Of a DNA stretch of 64,000 nucleotides, positions 45,504 to 55,521 are shown piece after piece (the stretch's first letter is position 1; every line of letters begins with the position of its first letter). A program made the translations under genes and the position numbers. Below the pieces are notes generated by a model that was given only the letters and a program-made list of their open reading frames with translations, made no database searches and was not told the origin of the DNA. Source of the DNA: Charina bottae (lineage: Eukaryota > Chordata > Lepidosauria > Squamata > Charinaidae); the NCBI GenBank assembly GCA_023362775.1, contig JALMGJ010000004.1:56504798-56568797 (forward strand), read 5' to 3'.

Positions 45504-48500
45504 AGGTATACCTCGCTTCGTGACAGCCCGGGAGCCTCGCCCGGCCGCCGCGCGCAGCCCCGACTGCTGGGGGAAAACCTTAATAAAGTTAAACTCAAGG
45601 CTGTCCGGTTCGCCTCCTTTTGTTCTCATGAGCAGCCAGAAAGGTTTTGTGTAGTATAAAATACGGAGCCCTTGCCAGATGATCGGAGACATGGGCGGCG
45701 TGGGGGAAGGTGGGGAAAGCGAAGGGTTATCACAGCAACCAGAAAGGCGGTAGGATCCCCGCGGAGCCCGGCTACTCTTATCAACAGCCTTCCAAAGGCC
45801 ATCTGACTTTCAGGAGACAGCAGCAAGGACAACACACAAATCCAAGGGGCCTGGCTATCATTTTTCTTGCTTTTCTTTACATACGATTTATCTTGTTTTA
45901 AGAAAAACAAGAGGTCTCCTGGCATATTAAGAATCAGCACATTGGTTATGCCATACATTTTCATACACTGAACTCTACAAAAGCTTCAGCTGTGAAAAAA
46001 AACAATTGGCCTTTAATATGTTACAAAATTAAATACCTATCCTTCTGGAAATGACCATTAATTATAGATAATGTACACTGTATTTATGTTCTGTTTTATT
46101 TCTCTCCAACTTTTACTGTTCTTTCTCCCTATGGAACTAAATATATTTAGTTCCCTATGGAACTAAACATCTCCCTATGGAACTAAATATATTTTATTAT
46201 AATATTCAATTTCTGATTATGTGGATTATAGCATGCAAAAGCTTAGGCAATAATAAATGTATTTGTGTTAAAGATAACACCAAAAGGTTTGTTTTTTGCT
46301 GCAATAAAGTAATAGAGCAAACAATATTTTACTGCCACAGAGATTGAGCAAACAATCTCCACCTGAAGTAGTTTTACCTTTGCCCTTAAGTGATATGCAA
46401 CAGCCCTTATTTTTTAAAAACAAGTAAATTAAACAAGATAGTAGTGTTTCATTTAAGGGCAAAGGTAAAACTACTGGGGGTGGAAATTGCTCAACCCTGA
46501 AACAGCCTTTCTTCCTTTTGAGCACAGATACCTTTGCCCTTGTGACTTGGCAAAGAATTCCTTCCTCTTATCTAACAGTCTTTATGATCAACCTCTGTGA
46601 TACTTAAGTTGTAATTGATTCTACAATATCTAGTCTGATTCTTTTGTCCTAAGACAGGATGCTGAGAGCCAGACATACATATGATGTTAAATGTGGTTCC
46701 AATCCAAAATTCTGGGATCCATTCCCAAACACTTGGGAATGGTTCTTTCCATTACTCTACAAGACTAAATCCTAATGTTTAGTTCAGCCCTACATTAAAA
46801 AATAAATTTATGGGATGATATATTATTATAATCTTCTTTCTGACATTTTAAGTACTTGGAGTAGCCATAGACATCCAGAGAGTTCAAATCCAGGAATATT
46901 TCTTTGGAAGTATGTCCCATGGTATTCAGTAGGTCCTGCTTCCAGATAGGTTTACATGGGACTGTGTTTCATAGTGCAATTCTGTGCCCATTTCTCAGAA
47001 ATAGCTACCATTATATTGTACTTTTAGCAGTTATCAGAGGATTCCCTCCAGTCCAGATGCTTACTAAGACTGTCATAAAAATTTTCCTCAAATGAGTAGA
47101 TAGTGTGTTACATAGTGGAGTAAGGAACATAACTTTCCAAATACAAATATATGGACTTACTGTTATGTCTAATGGAACAGTAAGTTAGTCTCTCTCTATA
47201 TATATATATACACACACACACGCACATACGTACCGCCTTTATTATTTTTATAAATAATGTTCTGTTTTGGACAGGAGCTTGCTAAATATGAAGATATGGA
47301 GGATCAAGTAGTACTGACTGAAAAAGGTAATATACATTAGAATAAATCTGGTCAACTTAAATGGGAGATTGGGAAATGGTAATTAGATCATCCATATGTT
47401 CTCACTCTGTAGATCTACTTGAGGATGGTTTTGGAGAACATCCTTTCTACCACTGCCTCGTTGCAGAAGTGCCAAAAGAACACTGGACACTTGAAGGTGA
47501 AACTTAACAGTTGTAATGACTTTATTAGAAAATAATAGGATTTATACACACTTAATAGTTAGAATTATACATAAACATTCCAAGGATAAATACGGATCAG
47601 TTGGATTAAAGAACCCTTTCATTCATGGAAGATAAGGTCTGAATCCAAGACATGTTTTTATGTTTTAAAATGTTTATTTTAAAACATGAAAATATGTCTT
47701 GGATTCAGTCCTTGTCTTCCATGAATGGAAGGGTTCTTTAATCCAACTGATCAGTTCTGCTGGCAGAGAGAGGGAGGAGAAATTTTTGGTGATTCCTTTC
47801 TTCCCAAAAGTATCTACTCTGGAGAATTTGAATACCATCCAGAATAGCATGATTGCTGACAGTGCGGGGAGGGTTGGAGAATCATCTCCCCACGTCTCTG
47901 CTGGCTGGATTCTACTGAGCATTTCATTCAGGGAATGCTCCTATTGGCAAGAGCAAATTCTGAATCCAACTTAGTGTATTCTTTTTCCTTTTGCTTTTTT
48001 TAAGATTGTTTAGTTATCCTGAAGACCATGGAGAACCAGGTATCCAGATATAATAGTAGAAGAAAAAAAAGTGTATTTCCACTTCGTTACATGGTTATTT
48101 TTGTTTGACCCTAACTTATTGCTATGCAATCCTGTTAAATCACGTTTTCTTTAATTTGTCCCAATCTTCAGGTTACAGTCTCTAGCTTCGCCATGTACAT
48201 GGTCCTTCCGTGTACATGGATGGGCGGGGAGGTAACTAAAAGATCCGTTACACAATAAAGTAGATGATCATGATATATAAGGTAAGGTCTCCAGGGACAA
48301 ATACTATTCCCAAACATTTACCTCAAGTAAGAAGAAAGCATAAAAAACACTCGGTAGATCAGAAATCATATATGTAATTTCTGTTTATAGAAGCCTATAA
48401 AGCATAGTAGAATATAAAATCAGATTGGAGTCAGTAGTGTCTTATGCAGATGTAACTGGAAAAAGCAAAAAATGGTGAAAAGTGAACACTTGCCCCGTTT

Positions 48501-51500
48501 TACAAGTGCTAGTGAAAAACACTGCTAGCAATTAACACAGCTATTGCAATTCAACTGAAGAATATAGCTGCTCTTAATAACCTTATATGTTATAGATGAA
48601 ACAATGCTGTTGCCTCCTTTAAACCATCTTTTCATTGTGAACAAACTGTCAGAAATTTATTTAGAAGGTAAACATCAAGGACTTTGATTTGGGAAAAGTC
48701 CTTATGTATAAATGTAAGAACAATCAATTACCACAGCATTCTGATCTGCCGTTGTGAATTTGTTGTTGTATTGCTCCAACATGGTATCAATAGGATGTGG
48801 AAAGAGTGTCTTTTAACAAAAAGTTCTAATTTTAATGACAAACTGACACAACTGGCCATCTACTTCAGTTGTACAGTTACTAGGCATGTGCAAGTGTAGA
48901 GTTCAGTTAATTGCATCTTATTAATAAGACATTGCCTTTGACCAGTTTTTACTTGATATGGATCTGTACTCTACTTGAACTGCTGCTGCTTATTGCATCT
49001 ACTGAATTATAAATGTTTACTTTTGCAGCATAACCGATTAATTTTGCATGATTACAATATCTATTTTGACAGATGCATGTAAAACTTGAAATATACTAAC
49101 TTGTTCTATTTTAATGATTATCTAGGTAAAATAAAAATAACTTTCATTGCAGGCTATGGTATTGTGGGCTTTGCCATGTATTATTTCACTTACGATCCAT
49201 GGATTGGAAAACTGCTGTATCTCGAAGATTTCTTTGTGATGAATGAATTCAGAGGTAACTTGGATATTAGATATTAATTTTTTAAATAAGAATTTTATTA
49301 GTTTTAAAGCAAGAGTAAAAACTACAAAAAAGCAAAAGACTACAACAAGAAAAAGAAAAAAAACTAAAAAGGTGTGAAAACGCAAGGTTTTTTTAAAGAT
49401 TACATAAAGAGGTGACTTCCGACTTTTAACAACAAGAATATACAGCAGTTTCCATAATCCTTTACTCATATCAAACCAAAATCGCATTATTTCTATAAAT
49501 CATTCCATTAGCACATTATAAAAATCACTAAATACAATTGCTCCCTCCCCTTATATTAAAAGAAAAGGAAATATATAAACCACCTAATCCACTTCCCCTC
49601 CCAAAGACATCATTTATTTATTTCCTTCCTACCACTATTCTATACATTCCTGTCTACTATAATAAAGATTAAACTAAAAAGCATATAAATTGTCTGCTCT
49701 TATAATTAATAATACTACAATTATAACAATCTTAATCATTTTAAACCTAAAACCAAGCATTTATTATTATACCTTATTAATCTTAGTCCAAATCATTAGA
49801 AAGAAATGAAGTTAAGCCCTGAAAGCAATCCAAATGAACCTCCCTAAACCTTTACCCCACTTCAAAATAAACCAAAGCATTTACATATCTCCACAGTACA
49901 CACACAGCATTTTTCATAAAGAAATCAGGCAGCCCAACTGCCCCCCTTAAAGAGTCTGACTTCTCAGCAAAAAAACTCCCATAGATAACGACCACTTCCT
50001 TCCCGTAACATTTCATCAGAAAGACAATTTCACTTAAGGTTAGCAATTCGGTCTGTCCCTTTTATTTCTTCAAGTTGACAATCCGGTCATCGTCTGGCAT
50101 TTCAACAGAAGCTTCAATCTCGCTGTCAGTAAAAACATTTCTATTGTTGTCAAACTCTTCAATTTCTTCCACAACATCCCTAGCCAGATGACACATTTTA
50201 GAGATGATATTTTCTACAATGTCCCAAATATCTTGCATAATGACTTGAGAAGAATCAAAAAATCTGTTTTGAGGTCTTGATGGAAATCTGAGTCTGTTTA
50301 AAATCTTCCATGTCTCACGCAGTAGATTATGGCACCCCCTAGGTACTTAACCAGCGAAAGTAGGAGATAATGGAAAGTTTCCAAGAGTTGTTCACAGCTG
50401 TTCAGTCCGCCATGTCCCCACCGGAAGTCCGATATTAGATATTAATTAATATCTTAGAACCATGTTAGAACCAAGCAAGTCTTACACAAGTATGATTTAT
50501 AAAATTATAATTTTCCTATCTTTAGGCTCGGGCATTGGTTCAGAAATTCTAAGGAATTTGAGCCAGGTAAGTAGATGGTTATGATTTTCCATTGTACAGA
50601 AAAAAAAATTAAAATGGTCAATTAGTCAAAATTATCTTCAATACAAGTGGGAATTGCATCTGATAAATTATTCTCTTCATGCTTTGCTTTACTCATTGAT
50701 GACTAGTTACCTAATGGGTCTCTTAGAACAATTTTCAAAGATCATTATAGTTCTAAGAAATAATTTAAGAAAATGTATGTACATAATGATATATACTATT
50801 TTTGAAATAGTACAGGTAGTCCTCACTTAACAATGGCAATTGGGACCGGAATTTCCATTGCTAAGTGACACGGTCATGTGACCGTGCTGCTTAGCAACGG
50901 AAATTCCAGCACTCCCAGTTGCTGTCGTTAAGCAAATCACTGCATGCTGTTAAGGAAGCCATATGGTCATAATTTGCAACCTTCTGCCAGCTTCCCCATT
51001 GACTTTGCTTTTAGGAAGCCGACAAAGAAGGTTGCAAATAGCAATCAAGTGACAGCGGGATGCTGTGACGTAATTACGAGCTAGGCACCAAGCCCCAGAT
51101 CGCGAACACATGACTGGGGACACTGCACCAGCCATAAATATGAGGACCGGTCATAACTACCACTCATTCAGTGCTGTCGTAAGTTTGAACAGTAGCTGAG
51201 CAAGTGGTCATTAAACAAGGAACACTTGTATGTTTTAGTTAAATGTGTGACTGTGCAAGTACTGCAGTGTCCATCCAGTTTTTCAGTTACTTTGTACCCT
51301 GTTGTGAGGTGTTTTTTTATCGTTATTGAGGTTAACCTGTAAAATACTGGTATCTTGGGTTGCAAAGCAGTCAAAAATACATTGAGAATTTTTTGTAGCT
51401 GTCTTGGAACCAATAGTAATAATAATATTTACTTACTATCCTGCCTTTACTATTTTTTTATAAATAACTCAAGGCGGCGAACATACCTAATACTCCTTCC

Positions 51501-52072
51501 TCCTCCTGTTTTCCCCACAACAACAACCCTGTGAGGTGAGTTGGGCTGAGAGAGTGACTGGCCGAAGATCACCCAGCCGGCTTTCATGCCTAAGGCGGGA
51601 CTAGAACTCAGTCTCCTGGTTTGCCATTGGCTTCCTACGGCTGAGAGAATGTGATTAGCTCAGGGTCACCCAGCTGGCTTTCATGCCTAAGGCGGGACTA
51701 GAACTCAGTCTCCTGGTTTCTAGCCTGGTGCCTTAACCACTAGACCAAACTGGCCACTAGACAAAACTTTTGAGGGATTCCTAGTGTAATTCACATGAGC
51801 ACATTTAAAATAGGCAGTAATTTTAATATATATATTTATATTTCCCCAGTACCATGTCTTAAGACACCTCTGTTACCTGTGTTTTGTTTTGCTTTCTCCA
51901 GATTGCTGTCAAATGCCGTTGCAGCAGTATGCACTTCTTAGTAGCAGAATGGAATGAACCTTCCATTAGATTTTACAAAAGACGGGGAGCTTCTGATCTA
52001 TCATCTGAGGAAGGATGGAGACTCTTCAAAATAGACAAGGAGTATTTGATGAAGATGGCAACTGAGGAATGA
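45440..52072 (+). CDS. SAT1: Spermidine/spermine N1-acetyltransferase 1 (6 coding exons)
   Basis: Coding exons: 45440-45505, 47275-47326, 47413-47496, 49153-49254, 50526-50566, 51902-52072; 516 nt, 171 aa, the same length as human SAT1. All introns are GT-AG with consistent phases. The cytosolic enzyme transfers acetyl from acetyl-CoA to spermidine and spermine and is rate-limiting for polyamine catabolism. It has a single GNAT fold: the acetyl-CoA P-loop RGSGIGS (about residues 101-107), catalytic Tyr140 in RFYKRRGA, the YLEDFFV strand, and the C-terminal MATEE needed for rapid turnover in mammals. Codon 2 onward (ASFHIRTA) differs from human only in the first strand. Intron 3 contains a probable poison exon, intron 1 and intron 3 carry large inverted repeats, and intron 4 holds an L1-derived insertion and a Tigger-like MITE. 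Confidence 0.97.
46128..46192. repeat. Triplicated TCCCTATGGAACTAAA unit in SAT1 intron 1
   Basis: Three spaced copies of TCCCTATGGAACTAAA; between the first two lies a perfect 18-nt palindrome, AACTAAATATATTTAGTT. Confidence 0.75.
46367..46475. repeat. 24-bp inverted repeat in SAT1 intron 1
   Basis: Arms 46367-46390 and 46452-46475 match at 23 of 24 positions, with a 61-nt spacer. Weaker inverted similarity continues outside (GAGCAAACAATCTCCACC against GGGTGGAAATTGCTC), so this may be an old MITE. Confidence 0.65.
47197..47222. repeat. (TA)n-(CA)n microsatellite
   Basis: Short compound dinucleotide repeat about 50 bp before SAT1 exon 2. Confidence 0.85.
47595..47752. repeat. Large inverted repeat in SAT1 intron 3
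   Basis: Arms 47595-47669 and 47678-47752 are near-perfect inverted copies of about 75 bp with an 8-nt spacer. Examples are GGATTAAAGAACCC at left against GGGTTCTTTAATCC at right, and GAATCCAAGACAT against ATGTCTTGGATTC. In the transcript it would form a long hairpin between exon 3 and the 110-nt cryptic exon. Probably a palindromic MITE; no terminal signature was assigned. Confidence 0.8.
48172..48281 (+). other. SAT1: Candidate SAT1 poison exon (110 nt, three in-frame stops)
   Basis: A pyrimidine-rich acceptor ending in TTCAG precedes 48172, and a strong donor GTAAGG follows 48281. Length is exactly 110 nt. Joined to exon 3 (phase 1), it reads G-Y-S-L then TAG, with further in-frame TAA and TAG. 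Mammalian SAT1 has a regulated exon of this length in the same intron that sends the mRNA to nonsense-mediated decay when polyamines are low (SSAT-X). An alternative donor (GTAACT) at 48232 would give a 60-nt form. A 9-bp hairpin (48191-48199 with 48211-48219) lies inside. Confidence 0.8.
49280..50430 (-). mobile_element. L1-derived non-autonomous element, 1151 bp, 17-bp target duplication
   Basis: Flanked by GATATTAGATATTAATT at 49263-49279 and 50431-50447. On the minus strand it starts GGACTTCCGGTGGGGACATG, typical of a complete L1-like 5' end. It has an early ATG frame ([18 protein letters not shown]) ended by TGA, then an acidic frame ([25 protein letters not shown]) ending in TAA. A long 3' region follows and ends in an A-rich tail. 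No reverse transcriptase is present. It lies in SAT1 intron 4, antisense to the gene. Confidence 0.72.
50813..51228. mobile_element. Tigger/pogo-like MITE, 416 bp, TA target
   Basis: Starts CAGGTAGTCCTCACTTAAC and ends with the complement of CAAGTGTTCCTTGTTTAATG. It is flanked by TA at 50811-50812 and 51229-51230. The subterminal TAAGTGACACGGTCATGTGACC block is shared with 17650-18521. It lies in SAT1 intron 5. Confidence 0.78.
51428..51762 (-). mobile_element. Sauria-type tRNA SINE with partial internal duplication
   Basis: Minus-strand SINE in SAT1 intron 5. The block GCTTTCATGCCTAAGGCGGG followed by ACTAGAACTCAGTCTCCTGG occurs twice (from about 51578 and 51680), so its tRNA-side half is present in two tandem copies. 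The tail is at the left. Confidence 0.78.
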
Positions 52073-52088
52073 GGAGTTTTGTCAACCC

Positions 52089-52094
52089 AATAAA
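52089..52094 (+). terminator. SAT1: SAT1 polyadenylation signal AATAAA
   Basis: Canonical hexamer 17 nt after the stop codon, predicting a very short 3' UTR of about 40 nt. Confidence 0.75.
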
Positions 52095-52109
52095 AATTAA
52101 ATTTGTAAT

Positions 52110-52469
52110 TTCTCATTTTGCTATTCCCGCCTTACTTTTCTTTCATTTTAATATTGAAATAGTTAATGTGTATCCTAATCCTAAAGTTCTAATACCAGTG
52201 GTGTAGATGTTATTGTGTTGTGGACTTCTAGGACTCCAACAGGTTGCAACAGTTTATTTGCCCGTCCCCTTGTCAGTACATCTGTGATCCTAAAATGTCT
52301 ATTATGTGTAACTTCATTGTTGTAAGTATCATTCAAATGTGTACAGTGTACACACTGGTATTTTTGTTTTTAATTATTTACATTTATGAGGAAATAAATG
52401 TTTTTCATATTAGTGATCACAAATGGTTGTGTCAACTTTTGTGTCACAGAGCATAAACCATCCCCACCT
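52110..52469. other. Intergenic just past SAT1, nothing recognised
   Basis: AT-rich DNA with no further exon. An in-frame TAA at about 52454 shows that the Penelope frame does not extend into it. Confidence 0.45.
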
Positions 52470-52471
52470 CC

Positions 52472-53167
52472 ATGGATTCCAAAAAGAATGAAAATCAGCA
52501 CCTGAGAACAGCTCTGAAGGCCTGTGGATATCCAAATTGGGCCTTCACTAAATCTAAATCTACCAGACCTAAAACAGCGACAGATAGGGCTGAGACTCAG
52601 AGTAAACGGAAGAACCTGGTCATTCCTTACATGGCTGGCGTGTCTGAAAAGATAAAAAGGATATTTGGCAACCACCACATACCTGTATATTTCAAACCCA
52701 CCAACACACTGAGACAGAGGCTTGTACACCCCAAAGATCAAACTCCAAAACACAAGAAAAGCAATGTAGTTTATGCAATCCAGTGCAGTGAGGAGTGCTC
52801 TGAACTCTACATTGGAGAAACCAAACAACCTTTGTACAGGAGGATGGCCCAACACAGGAGAAGTAACACCACAGGACCAGAGTCAGCAGTTTATCTTCAT
52901 CTAAAGGAAAAAGGACACTCATTTGAGGACATTAATGTTCACATTTTAGACAGAGAAGATAGGTGGTTTGAGAGAGGGGTCAAGGAATCCATTTATGCCA
53001 ACTTGGAAAATCCTTCCTTGAATAGAGGTGGGGGCCTCAGGCACAATCTTTCCCCTATTTTCCTTCCTGCTTTGTCTTCTGTGCCTAGGAAAATTAAGAC
53101 CATTTCGCAAGCTCAACAGCAGCATGGTAATCTTAACGATCCTCCTTTAGATGATAAAGGGACTTAG
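52472..53167 (+). pseudogene. GIY-YIG endonuclease domain of a Penelope-like retroelement
   Basis: A 231-codon open frame without introns. Residues about 99-130 contain VVYAIQC, ELYIGETKQPLYRRM and AQHRR, the GIY-YIG core: Tyr101, Tyr113-Ile-Gly115, the arginine near 124 and a downstream His. KESIYANLENPSLNR supplies the conserved glutamate (about 172) and asparagine. Cys105 and Cys109 fit the Cys-containing insertion of Penelope-type GIY-YIG domains. The N-terminal part (residues 1-98) matches the linker between reverse transcriptase and nuclease. The domain looks chemically complete, but without the reverse transcriptase it is a relic; no host promoter is visible. Confident as Penelope-like, not assigned to a subfamily. 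Confidence 0.78.
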
Positions 53168-53255
53168 AAATAACATCTCAAAATAACCATGACCTAGCCC
53201 CAGGTGCAAGGTCACACAGCCACCTAGAAACACATTTAAGGATTCCCTTACTAAC

Positions 53256-53310
53256 TTTGCTCAGACTGAAGAAGCTCCTTGGATAAGGAGCGAAACGTTT
53301 CCACTGAGAA
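53256..53310 (+). ncRNA. Hammerhead-ribozyme-like motif in Penelope 3' region
   Basis: CTGAAGA (53266-53272), a stem GCTCC/GGAGC (53274-53278 with 53287-53291), then GAAA (53292-53295) followed by CGTTT. This is the order CUGANGA, stem II, GAAA of the hammerhead core, with a very short stem III of the type used by dimeric ribozymes. Partial stem I pairing exists (CTCAG with CTGAG). An extra A at 53273 between the core and stem II departs from the consensus and may abolish cleavage. Confidence 0.4.
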
Positions 53311-53394
53311 AATAGAAATCCAGTTGACATGATTCAAGCTACAGACAGTAAAAGCACAAAATTCAAGCAGACCACAAGTACAAAGAGAGAAAAA

Positions 53395-53995
53395 TATAAA
53401 TACAATAAAATATAAATGGGATAAAATCTAGATGGCAAAAGTTCTCTGTCAGTCCTTGAGCGTAAGGGCCATTCTTGGTATATTCTAGGGCGCTAGCCAG
53501 CCCCAGGAATGACTATTCCCCCTCCTGTTCCAGGCATGATGGCGGAACCAGGTTTTCAGTTTTTTTCGGTTGTCTAGGAGCGAGCGGGCCTGTCTCACCT
53601 CTGTGGCAAGAATGTTCCAAAGGGTGGGAGCTACTGCAGAGAAGGCCTGCTTCCTGGACCCCACCAGATGGAATTCTCTTACAGGCGGGGTCCGTAGCAT
53701 GCCGTGTGTGTGTGACTGGGTGGGATGGGTCGATGTAATAGGGATGAGACGGTCCCTCAGGTAGCCTGGTCCCATGCCATGTAGGGCTTTAAAGGTAATA
53801 ACCAACACCTTGAATTGGACCTGGAAGCAAACTGGAACCCAGTGCAGCTCACGTAGCAGAGGTATTCTATGTGCTGATCTTGGTGTACCTAAAATTGCCC
53901 GTGCAGCTGCATTTTGGACCAGTTGTAGCTTCTGGATATTTTTCAAGGGTAGCCAGCCCCATGTAGAGCACATTACAGTAGTCTATATGGGAGAT
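53395..53995 (-). mobile_element. CR1/L2-type LINE 3' fragment
   Basis: Minus-strand frame 53973-53485 gives the C-terminal region: KLQLVQNAAARAILG, RELHWVPVCF, FKALHGMGPGYLRDRL, VAPTLWNILATEVR. It lacks the reverse transcriptase and endonuclease. The 3' tail is A-rich. Confidence 0.82.
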
Positions 53996-53999
53996 AACT

Positions 54000-55508
54000 A
54001 GGGCATGAGTGACCGTTCAAAGGGCTATACAGTTCAATATGAATGACATGGGCTATTTTCAAGGCAGAAACATATCTGAATATCTCCCTTAATTTTAAAG
54101 AACTTTTCCAGTGAAGGCAGTACATTAGAAGTTCTGCCATTGTTGAAGGCATTGAGGAATGTGGGGAGGGAGGGAGGGGACGGGTGAGCCCTCTTCCTCC
54201 CTCGAGGGAGGGGGCCCTTGGGGACACACCAGAATGGGGTGCAGTTTTCCTCAGGGTCAGTGTCTCCTTCGTCTCACCTCCCCCCAGCAAAGTGGCAGGC
54301 AGTTCTGAGGGTTTTATTTTATTCATTTATATTTAATTTATTTTAAGAAAGCTGCTTGCCACACAGCTGAACATCTTTCACAGTATACAGAGGATGCAGA
54401 AATCCTGCAAGTGTAATGTCAGCTGTCCTTGGGCAACAAAACAAAACAAGAGCCTTTGCTCTTCATTCAGTCCTTTCAGAATTTATAGACTTTATAGACT
54501 TTATGGTTTCCATGGATTTTATTACTGTATCATCTGATTATATTTTAGTGAGCTGCCCAGAACTACTGAAATTAGGCTACATATAAATTTGTTAGCTAAA
54601 TATATGACATAAAAACTTCTGGTATCAAATCTATGGCATTGTTCAGATTTCTCTCAGTAGGGTACAAGTTCATATTCATGTTAGCTGAGTTAGCATCAAT
54701 AATCACGACGGCTGCAACAATTTGATGAGCATGAAATAACATTGAAAAAATTCTATTGAGTTTAAGTAAAGAGATGCAACAATACATTTTGGTATAAGTC
54801 TACTATTTCTTCATTACTGCATAAATTGGAACATACAGATTATACGCACAGCATTTTAGCAAAACAGGAAATTCAGCTTCTGTGGTTTTACTGTAAGAGG
54901 AAATGAGACTAGCTTTTGGTAACTTAACATATAATTTTTTTAAAATGGAAAATACCTCAAAATAAAGACAACTATTCTTTTCTTAGAGGATTATTTTTTT
55001 AAAGAACCAAATTATGCATTCAGCAGAATCAAGTAGCAAAGATTTTCTTAAAAGAGTGCACTGTATTAAATAGAAAGTTGTGCAACTGAATTCACTCATT
55101 TCTACCCCATCTTTATAGAAAAACAGCCTGACAGGCAAGGTTAAATCCTTGGCCCTGGTTTGCTATTTATGGCATATTAACACCACCCACATGGAAAAGC
55201 CATTGGGCATGCAGTATCAAATGACTCAATTCAGGACAACCTTTCTATTTTCCATATTTACTTTTATCCAGCAAACAATCTTTACATTCTGTTAGAAAAT
55301 GTGACCTTGATTATCTTATGTACGAGGAAACTTTCATTCACCATCACAGAATTCTGGAATTCTCTCTCATTAAACATATGTGCATGTCAGTACAGAATCC
55401 GTTGTAGAACTGTTGACCATTTTTGAACTGCCTGCTTTTATGTGGTCTAGGTTAGTCATAAGATGGGGTTTCATCTGTTTTTATTAGATATCAGAATTAA
55501 TGATATGC
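54000..55508. other. Intergenic, nothing firmly recognised
   Basis: A G-rich patch at 54160-54290 stands out but has no gene or repeat signature. The rest is AT-rich. No APOO exon was found here. Confidence 0.4.
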
Positions 55509-55521
55509 AAACACAGATTAG

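Larger units (their letters stand above)
52470..53345 (+). mobile_element. 5'-truncated Penelope-like element (GIY-YIG part and 3' end)
   Basis: Only the C-terminal part of a Penelope-like retroelement remains: linker, GIY-YIG endonuclease and about 180 nt of 3' sequence. The reverse transcriptase is missing. The 3' sequence contains a hammerhead-like core (53256-53310), as reported for other Penelope-like elements. Exact ends and target duplications are unclear. Confidence 0.75.

Noticed and set aside
47996..48039. A shorter exon-like segment in SAT1 intron 3 (TTTAAG acceptor, GTATCC donor)
   Set aside because: The acceptor is weaker and its length does not match the known regulated exon; the 110-nt segment at 48172 fits better in length, phase and donor strength.
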